This document shows positions 7,304 through 13,261 of a stretch of 15,229 nt of DNA, piece after piece. The translations under genes were made by a program, and so were the position numbers. A model generated the notes under the pieces. That model saw nothing but the letters and a program-made list of their open reading frames with translations. It was not told the DNA's origin and did not search any database. The stretch covers positions 1-15,229 of the forward strand of contig JAILOA010000078.1 in the NCBI GenBank assembly GCA_024691065.1, given 5' to 3'. How positions within the stretch are numbered: position 1 is the first letter of the stretch; the number at the start of each line of letters is the position of its first letter. The DNA is from Lachnospiraceae bacterium (GTDB lineage: Bacteria; Bacillota; Clostridia; Lachnospirales; Lachnospiraceae).

Positions 7304-8568
7304 GCTATTATTCCTCTTTGAAATTTTCTTGTTAAAATCCTTATAACACTCTCATCCACACGGGCTTCATCGATGTCTCCGCTATTTACCGCAGATAATA
7401 CAGCATTGTAGGCTTCATCCAAATCCTCCGGCATAAGAACTATATCCGCTCCCGCCTGAATTGCCGTTATCGCAGCATCACCGGCCGAATAAAGCTCTGT
7501 AATTGATGTCATATCAAATGCATCGGTTATAATTATGCCCCCAAATCCAAGCTCTTCTCTCATAATTGTAGTCATAATAAGCTTAGAAAGACTAGCCGGT
7601 GTCTCGGTTTCTGTAACCTTGCTGACAGATATATGTGAAACCATCATAAAATCGGCTCCGGCCTCAATTCCCTTTTCAAAAGGTACGAAGTCGTTTTCAC
7701 GAAGTGTGGCAATATCCGCATCTATATCAACATTTGTATTATGTGTATCTCCTTCCGATGAACCCTGTCCCGGAAAATGTTTCAAACAGGCAGATACATT
7801 TTGACTTTGTATTCCTTCAACAAAATTTGCGACAAATTCAGATACAAGCTCTGCATCCGAACCAAAAGAACGGTTACCTATTTCCGTGTTTAATTCACTG
7901 ATATTTACATCGGCCACAGGAGCAAGATCCACATTGAAACCAAGCTCACTGATTTCACTTCCGATAATGCTTCCCATACTCTTTGTATATTCAGGATCTT
8001 CGGTTCTTCCGATAACCTCGGCAGATTCAAATGCAGTCGTTCCCATATCAGGATTCTGCCCTACTCTTGCTACCGCTCCGCCTTCCTCATCAACCATAAT
8101 AAATAAAGGTATTTCGGAATTCTTTTGAAGTTTTCTGATGAGTTTTGAAGTTTGTTTTCTGTTATTTATATTACGCTGAAACAGAATCACTCCGCCCACA
8201 TGATATTTGCTAAGTGACTCTTTCATTGCCTTTGTAATCTTTTGATGTTCATAATATGAACCCTTTGTATTATCAAGAAGTTCCAGATTAACGGAAAAGA
8301 GCTGTCCGACCTTTTCTTCAAGAGATAAACCTGATATATATTTCATAGCAAGCTCCGCTGCAGCCTCTTCGGATATATCTTCTCTCTCACCGCTTTCAGG
8401 TTCCTCGGAACTTACCACTCTTTCCTCCGGCGGATCTTCATTCAGAAAATCCGTAACCGCCTGTTTTAAACTGGTACATGAAGTTAAAACAGACATAGAA
8501 AGAATAAGCATAAATGCAAGACAAACTTTATTAAATTTAAATATTTTATTATCAAAAAAATTCTTCAC
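7285..8568 (-). CDS. Lipoprotein glycoside hydrolase family 3, NagZ-like beta-N-acetylhexosaminidase
   Basis: Exported GH3 enzyme expected to remove N-acetylglucosamine from the ends of muropeptides or other glycans at the outer membrane face; 427-431 residues. Numbering from the longest frame: a basic stretch and hydrophobic helix (about 18-34) end in the lipobox LTSC with the lipidated Cys at 35, then an acidic linker (46-75), then the (beta/alpha)8 GH3 domain (about 80-425). Motifs: KHFPGQG 267-273, GDTH 277-280 (the Asp-His acid/base dyad typical of NagZ), and ITDAFDM 351-357 with probable nucleophile D353. There is no second GH3 C-terminal domain, as in short NagZ forms. The start is uncertain: the longest frame opens with TTG at 8580 directly abutting GAGG, which is too close; GTG at 8568 (12 nt from GAGG) is preferred and leaves a good signal peptide. 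It follows aroC by about 50 bp and is probably cotranscribed with it. Confidence 0.88.
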   Translation of the reverse strand: MKNFFDNKIFKFNKVCLAFMLILSMSVLTSCTSLKQAVTDFLNEDPPEERVVSSEEPESGEREDISEEAAAELAMKYISGLSLEEKVGQLFSVNLELLDNTKGSYYEHQKITKAMKESLSKYHVGGVILFQRNINNRKQTSKLIRKLQKNSEIPLFIMVDEEGGAVARVGQNPDMGTTAFESAEVIGRTEDPEYTKSMGSIIGSEISELGFNVDLAPVADVNISELNTEIGNRSFGSDAELVSEFVANFVEGIQSQNVSACLKHFPGQGSSEGDTHNTNVDIDADIATLRENDFVPFEKGIEAGADFMMVSHISVSKVTETETPASLSKLIMTTIMREELGFGGIIITDAFDMTSITELYSAGDAAITAIQAGADIVLMPEDLDEAYNAVLSAVNSGDIDEARVDESVIRILTRKFQRGIIATEPVE

Positions 8569-8620
8569 AATAAATTTCAACCTCTATTTCAACCTAAAAA
8601 ACAGGGATATAATCCATATT

Positions 8621-9778
8621 TTATTTTCTACTAAAAAAATCTACTATTCTATCCATCCTGGATGTCATCGAAACCAAAAGAGAATCAAATACGGTAAGTG
8701 CTACCATAGCTTCCACTACCACCACCGCTCTCGGAACTATGATAGGATCATGTCTTCCCTTGATATTAATATCAATCTGCTCCCCGAATTTATTAATGGT
8801 TTTCTGAGTCTTTGCAATCGATGGAGTAGGTTTAAATGCAGCGGACACAAGTATAGGATCCGAATCAGAAATACCACCGAGTATTCCGCCTGCATGATTT
8901 GAGCTCTTTATATTAGATATAAGATTTCCATCCTCATCAAAGAAATGCTTTATTCTCTGCTTATTATCAGATGGCTTTTCTCCGGTAAATTCATCATTGT
9001 TGTCGGAACCCTTTGAGATAACTACATCAAGGCCATCTCCTATCTGAACACATTTAACTGCTCCGATTGACATAACCGCCTTTGCAATATTTGCATTAAG
9101 CTTATCAAATACCGGCTCTCCGACCCCCGAAGGAAGTCCCGTAACAACACAGTCAACCATTCCACCCATGGAATCCATTTCGCTTCTCGCAAAATCAAGA
9201 GCTTCGGTTGCCCGTTTGGAAGCATCCAAATCCGGCATATATATCGGACTTTTTAAAATGTTTTGCAATTCTATTTTAGTCCTGTCTACCTTTACATTTC
9301 CTATCTGAGAAGTATAAGCATTTACATATACACCCATTTGCTTAAGAGCTTCCAATGCAATTGCTCCGGCCGCCACGCGTCCGATTGTCTCACGTCCGGA
9401 AGAACGTCCGCCGCCTCTGTAATCTCTAAAGCCGTATTTTTCATCATAGGTAAAATCAGCATGTCCGGGTCTGTAATAACTTGCAATCTCGGAATAATCC
9501 GCCGAGTGATGATCTTCATTTTTAACAAGCATTGAAATCGGTGTTCCGGTGGTCTTTCCTTCAAAAACACCGGATAAAATCTCAACCTGATCCGATTCAT
9601 TTCTCTGAGTGGAAAACCTGTTCTGTCCCGGTTTTCTCCTGTCCAAATAAACCTGAATCAAATCTTCATCAATTTCAATCCCTGCAGGACATCCATCAAC
9701 TACTACGCCGATTGCCTTACCATGGGATTCACCCCAGGTTGTTATCTTAAATATATTACCAAATGTAGAACCAGCCAT
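8621..9778 (-). CDS. aroC: Chorismate synthase
   Basis: Last enzyme of the shikimate pathway: it converts EPSP to chorismate using reduced FMN, feeding tryptophan, phenylalanine, tyrosine and folate synthesis. 385 residues, cytosolic homotetramer in the family. GESHG is at 16-20 (catalytic H19), the long signature RPGHAD...GGGRSSGRET at 103-131, and GRHDP at 341-345, followed by PRAVVVVEAM where most homologues have PRAVPVVEAM. All key residues are present. The RBS is modest: AGGA about 9 nt upstream, with a second AAGG that is too close. trpS ends 84 bp upstream and no terminator or clear promoter is visible between them, so readthrough from trpS is likely. Confidence 0.97.
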   Translation of the reverse strand: MAGSTFGNIFKITTWGESHGKAIGVVVDGCPAGIEIDEDLIQVYLDRRKPGQNRFSTQRNESDQVEILSGVFEGKTTGTPISMLVKNEDHHSADYSEIASYYRPGHADFTYDEKYGFRDYRGGGRSSGRETIGRVAAGAIALEALKQMGVYVNAYTSQIGNVKVDRTKIELQNILKSPIYMPDLDASKRATEALDFARSEMDSMGGMVDCVVTGLPSGVGEPVFDKLNANIAKAVMSIGAVKCVQIGDGLDVVISKGSDNNDEFTGEKPSDNKQRIKHFFDEDGNLISNIKSSNHAGGILGGISDSDPILVSAAFKPTPSIAKTQKTINKFGEQIDINIKGRHDPIIVPRAVVVVEAMVALTVFDSLLVSMTSRMDRIVDFFSRK

Positions 9779-9862
9779 ACCTTTTTATCCTTTTATCGTT
9801 TTTTTCGTCCTGCTTATATTATTTTAATCAATATATCGCAGACTAAGCTGTAAAGCGCACTA

Positions 9863-10867
9863 TTATCTAGGGATATCAGTAAATCCCATCTTCTTACGAA
9901 GTTTTCTAAGTGTCTTATTGGCAACATAACGTGCCTTATCATCATTCTTCTTGATGATTTCCTCAAGATAAGCCTTATCATTTATAATTCTATTATAGTT
10001 ATCCTGAAGCGGTTTAAGCACATCCACTACGCTCTCTGCAACACCGAGCTTAAAATCACCATAGCCCTTTCCTTCAAAATCCTTTTCAGATTCCTGAATA
10101 GACTTTCCCGTTGCAGCACTGTAGATATCAAGGAGATTACTTACGCCCGGCTTATCCTCACTGTAACGGATTGAATTATCCGAGTCAGTAACAGCTCTCT
10201 TTATCTTTCTGACTATAGTATCAGGATCATCCATAAGATAAATACTACCGTTTGGATTTTCATCAGACTTTGACATCTTCTTGGTCGGATCCTGGAGACT
10301 CATAATCTTAGCGCCCCTCTTTCCGTAATAACCCTCAGGTATGGTAAATACTCCTTCATAAATAGCATTTACTCTTTCGGCAATATCTCTTGTGATCTCA
10401 AGATGCTGTTGCTGGTCACGACCAACCGGTACATAATCAGCCTGATATAAAAGAATATCAGCTGCCATAAGTGCAGGATATGTAAATAAACCTGCATTTA
10501 CATTGTCAGCATGCTTTGCTGATTTATCCTTAAACTGTGTCATTCTGTTAAGCTCACCCATATAGGTAAAGCAGTCCAATATCCATCCAAGCTCGGCATG
10601 AGCAGATACATGAGATTGATAATAAATACAATTTTTCTCGGGATCAAGACCTGCTGCAATATAAAGCGCAAGTAAGCTCTTTGCCCTCTTTCTGAATTCT
10701 GCCGGATTCTGTCTTACCGTAATACTGTGTAAATCCATTACACCGAAGAAACACTCATACTCTTCATTTAAATTAACCCAATTCTTAAGAGCTCCGAGGT
10801 AATTCCCCAAAGTCAAATTTCCGGTTGCCTGCATACCACTGTAAAGTACTTTTTTATCGCCTAACAT
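9863..10867 (-). CDS. trpS: Tryptophanyl-tRNA synthetase
   Basis: Class I aminoacyl-tRNA synthetase charging tRNA-Trp; 334 residues, homodimer in the family. The HIGH-equivalent reads TLGN at 18-21 (the well-studied Geobacillus enzyme has TIGN), GELNRMTQF is present, VGRDQQQHLE follows in the tryptophan/ATP region, and KMSKS lies at 197-201. The longest frame begins 27 codons upstream, at 10948, but that segment is a leader of unlike composition with no ribosome binding site. GAGAGG stands 6 nt before the ATG at 10867, which gives the canonical start MLGDKKVLYSGMQ. The gene has a strong promoter about 140 bp upstream and an unusual repeat-rich leader. I searched by eye for a T-box core and found none. 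It probably leads an operon with aroC and the GH3 gene. Confidence 0.97.
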   Translation of the reverse strand: MLGDKKVLYSGMQATGNLTLGNYLGALKNWVNLNEEYECFFGVMDLHSITVRQNPAEFRKRAKSLLALYIAAGLDPEKNCIYYQSHVSAHAELGWILDCFTYMGELNRMTQFKDKSAKHADNVNAGLFTYPALMAADILLYQADYVPVGRDQQQHLEITRDIAERVNAIYEGVFTIPEGYYGKRGAKIMSLQDPTKKMSKSDENPNGSIYLMDDPDTIVRKIKRAVTDSDNSIRYSEDKPGVSNLLDIYSAATGKSIQESEKDFEGKGYGDFKLGVAESVVDVLKPLQDNYNRIINDKAYLEEIIKKNDDKARYVANKTLRKLRKKMGFTDIPR

Positions 10868-10931
10868 ATCTAACCTCTCATTTAAATTATTTTTTTGTGT
10901 GAAAACATTCCACATTAAAATGCCCAAAGAA

Positions 10932-10993
10932 GAATTTATATAATACATTATATAAGCTCATATTATATAAATTCGCCCCCGGAACATTATATA
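10932..10993 (-). repeat. Repeated self-complementary octamer in the trpS leader
   Basis: TTATATAA, its own reverse complement, occurs exactly at 10936-10943, 10948-10955 and 10963-10970, with a near copy (ACATTATATAG) at 10985-10994. The first and third copies lie in a perfect 13-bp inverted repeat, 10932-10944 and 10962-10974, with a 17-nt loop that holds the middle copy. Any two copies can pair, so the leader RNA has several mutually exclusive hairpins. Confidence 0.6.
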
Positions 10994-10996
10994 GAC

Positions 10997-11032
10997 CGAA
11001 TAATATTATACCATTATTCGAAATTATGTAAA
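10997..11032 (-). promoter_or_regulatory. trpS promoter with an inverted repeat around the -10 box
   Basis: TTTACA (11032-11027), 16 nt, then TATAAT (11010-11005), preceded by TGG to give an extended -10. This is the best promoter in the window. The exact inverted repeat CGAATAAT / ATTATTCG (10997-11004 and 11013-11020) encloses GGTATAAT, so a dimeric regulator could bind directly over the -10. Confidence 0.75.
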
Positions 11033-11056
11033 GAAATAAAATTAAATCAACATAAA

Positions 11057-11488
11057 TTATCTGATTTTCTTTATACCCTTATTCTTAAGAAGCTTTGTAT
11101 AAGCCTTTTTCTTAGCCTTAGGAACCTTTATGACAGCTTTTTTATGCGTTCCGTAAAATGCTTTGCCGCCGACCTTTTTAAGCGCTTTACCCGTTATCGT
11201 AACCCTTCTGACACCTTTACATCCGTAAAATGCCTTGGCTCCTATTGTCTTCTGGTTCGTAATAACAATCTTTTTAAGTTTCTTACAGCCCTTAAATGCA
11301 CCTGACTTAATAGATACTACATTAAAATCACAATTGAGATATTTAACCTTTGAAACTACCTTTAAAGTTCTTGGATTCTGAGCTTTCTTTGTCTTGGCAT
11401 CCTTATATCCCATAAGCATTACACTTCCGCCACTTGCATTAGCTGTAAGCACCTTATAAGTATATTTTCCAACTGCAAATCTTGTTCC
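11057..11488 (-). other. Basic LRR C-terminal module of the LRR protein
   Basis: Codes for residues 389-531. By eye it contains over 30 lysines plus several arginines against about two acidic residues. It aligns with the end of the neighbouring GH9 enzyme: a short strand-rich part (GKYTYKVL..), then FNVVSIKSGAFKGCKKLKKI, IGAKAFYGCK, LKKVGGKAFY and a lysine-rich tail. Non-covalent binding to the anionic cell wall is an inference from charge. Confidence 0.75.
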
Positions 11489-12652
11489 AGGCTCACAAAC
11501 GCTTGTTGCCTTACCAAGTAAAACTGATGCATAAGGGTTTGCAGATGTATCAATACCATCAGTATTAGTTACATTTGCAAATGCAGAAGGTGAAATATAT
11601 GTAACTGATGCAGGAATATTCATCTCATGAATGTTATTACAATTTGAAAATGCATTGTCACTGATTGTTGTAAGTGTTTCAGGAAGATGAATTGTATTTA
11701 AGTTCTGACATCCTTCAAAAGTAGAAGCTTCGATGGTTGTTACACCTTCAGGAATTGAAATCTTATGAAGGTTTCCATTACCCTGGAAAGCACCTGTACC
11801 AACCGAGTCAAGAGTTGATCCCGAGAAGTTTACGGTATCCATGTTAACACATCCGCTAAATGCATAAGCTCCAATAGTTTTAACTGTTGCAGGTAAATCT
11901 ACATAGTGAAGATTAGGACACTTATAGAAACAGTAAGCAGGAACAGCTGTAATATTAGTTCTTGCAATAATACCTGCCGATGTAGCTACATTTGAATACT
12001 CTTCAGTAAGTGTAGCTTTTTCCCTAAGATTAGAACAAAATGCAAATGCATATTCACCGATTTGAGTTACTGAAGGTGGAAGTGAAATCTCAAGATTATC
12101 ATTATAAGCAAATGCATAATTTCCGACAGTTGTAAGATGTGATGCATCTGTCTTTTCATCGAATAGGATTCTTAAAATGTTTCCGCCTGCATAAAATCCG
12201 TAATTTCCGATTGACTGCACTCCTGAAGGAACCACAAATCCAACCGTATCCATAGCACATTCACAACCGTAATCATCGATTTTTGTAAGTGTTTGCGGGA
12301 ATTTATAAAGATTTGACTCATGATTTGCACTTGCATAACGGATGAGCTCGTTTGTAGCACTGGAAATCAAGCTTGCTCCATCCTCAGATGTAACATAATT
12401 CGGATTATCCTCAACCTTAAATTTCTTGATTTTCTTGGTTGCCATAAGAGTCTCTGATGTTACAGCAGGTGCGGTAGCTGAAATTGTAGCTATTCCGCTC
12501 TCGTCAACCGTAAAACCGGCAGGATAATTTTCATTAGTCGGTACTTCTATGGCACTTGCATTGTTTGAGTATGCAACCCCCGAAAATGTAACTGCCATAG
12601 TTGCAATAATTGTTGTTGTTTTCTTAATAACATTCTTAATTGATAAATTCAT
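11057..12652 (-). CDS. Secreted BspA-type leucine-rich-repeat protein with basic C-terminal module
   Basis: 531 residues, exported. A signal peptide (about 1-34, hydrophobic core TTTIIATMAVTFSGVAY, probable cleavage after ASA at 34) is followed by a 40-residue spacer and about eight LRR_5 (BspA-type) repeats between 78 and 365, each close to the pattern L..I.LP..V..IG.YAF..C.NL; clear copies begin near 137, 187, 247, 295, 318 and 341. After a hinge (366-388) comes a C-terminal module (389-531) with two or three more LRR-like units and a very high lysine content. There is no LPXTG motif or membrane anchor. BspA-like LRR proteins often mediate adhesion or protein-protein contacts at the cell surface; the ligand cannot be read here. 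The start is supported by GGAG 7 nt before the ATG. It follows the GH9 gene by 207 bp, and a large stem-loop sits just before its RBS. Only a weak AT-rich inverted repeat follows it, so no firm terminator. Confidence 0.92.
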   Translation of the reverse strand: MNLSIKNVIKKTTTIIATMAVTFSGVAYSNNASAIEVPTNENYPAGFTVDESGIATISATAPAVTSETLMATKKIKKFKVEDNPNYVTSEDGASLISSATNELIRYASANHESNLYKFPQTLTKIDDYGCECAMDTVGFVVPSGVQSIGNYGFYAGGNILRILFDEKTDASHLTTVGNYAFAYNDNLEISLPPSVTQIGEYAFAFCSNLREKATLTEEYSNVATSAGIIARTNITAVPAYCFYKCPNLHYVDLPATVKTIGAYAFSGCVNMDTVNFSGSTLDSVGTGAFQGNGNLHKISIPEGVTTIEASTFEGCQNLNTIHLPETLTTISDNAFSNCNNIHEMNIPASVTYISPSAFANVTNTDGIDTSANPYASVLLGKATSVCEPGTRFAVGKYTYKVLTANASGGSVMLMGYKDAKTKKAQNPRTLKVVSKVKYLNCDFNVVSIKSGAFKGCKKLKKIVITNQKTIGAKAFYGCKGVRRVTITGKALKKVGGKAFYGTHKKAVIKVPKAKKKAYTKLLKNKGIKKIR

Positions 12653-12678
12653 GATTTTTCTCCATCTTTAACTATTTT

Positions 12679-12749
12679 CGGCTGATTTTATACATTAAAC
12701 CACCCGGAAATCATTTACCCGGGAAGCTTAATGATATACAAATCAGCCG
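12679..12749 (-). other. 71-nt intercistronic stem-loop before the LRR gene
   Basis: Nested pairing: CGGCTGATTT/AAATCAGCCG (10 bp, 12679-12688 with 12740-12749), TATA/TATA (4 bp), CATTAA/TTAATG (6 bp), then an apical CCCGG/CCGGG (12703-12707 with 12719-12723). Only single-nucleotide bulges (12739, 12734) interrupt the lower 20 bp. It ends 15 nt before the ribosome binding site (GGAG, 12663-12660). No U-tract follows on the transcribed strand, so it does not look like a terminator. The rest of the 207-bp gap (12750-12859) is AT-rich; a weak TTCAAA-17-TATATG pair is the only promoter-like sequence. Confidence 0.7.
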
Positions 12750-12859
12750 TCCATAGTGATTTTTATTTAATTTAATTTAGTTGCATCATTTTGCTGTGAA
12801 CATCCCGGCATATAGAATTATTACAATATATTTTGAACATTCAAGCATTAAAATGTCTA

Positions 12860-13261
12860 TTATTTAATTTTAAACAACTTCTTATATTTAGCTAACAATT
12901 TCTTAGCGCATTTAATCGTACAATTCTTATTAACCTTCTTAAATGCATTCTTGGCAACCTTCTTAATCTTTGAACTCTTAACTACTACAGTTGTCAATGA
13001 TTTACATCCCGCAAATGCATTTGCCCCGATAACAGTTACATTCTTAAATATTGTAACCTTTTTAAGTTTCTTATTGTTCTTAAATGCATTCTTGTTGATT
13101 TGAGTTACCTTGAAATCAATACCTGAGTATTTAGCTACAGCAGGTACCTTTGCTGATTTAGCTTTCTTTTTATTATTTTTGAAATATTTAACTTCATAAC
13201 TCTTTCCTTCGCCACCTTTTATAATTATATAAGTAGCTCCCTTGTAAACAAATTTCTTTCC
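12860..13261 (-). other. Basic LRR C-terminal module of the GH9 enzyme
   Basis: Homologous by eye to the end of the LRR protein: FKVTQINKNAFKNNKKLKKV, IGANAFAGCKSL, IKKVAKNAFKK, then a lysine-rich tail ending LFKIK. The two modules share residue pattern, order of units and position at the extreme C-terminus. Confidence 0.75.

Noticed and set aside
9322..9600. 92-codon alternative frame inside aroC
   Set aside because: Lies wholly within strongly conserved aroC signatures and has Arg/Ile/Leu-rich shadow composition.
10868..10948. 27-codon N-terminal extension of TrpS
   Set aside because: No ribosome binding site upstream and the canonical start is preceded by GAGAGG at 6 nt.
10868..11004. 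T-box riboswitch or Trp-codon leader peptide in front of trpS
   Set aside because: No AGGGTGG...CCGCG core is present and no short reading frame with clustered Trp codons precedes a terminator. The single in-frame ATG-TGG runs straight into trpS.
12679..12749. Reading the large stem-loop as the GH9 terminator
   Set aside because: The bases after the hairpin on the transcribed strand are AAAATAGTTAAAG rather than a U-run, and the hairpin is about 110 nt past the stop codon.
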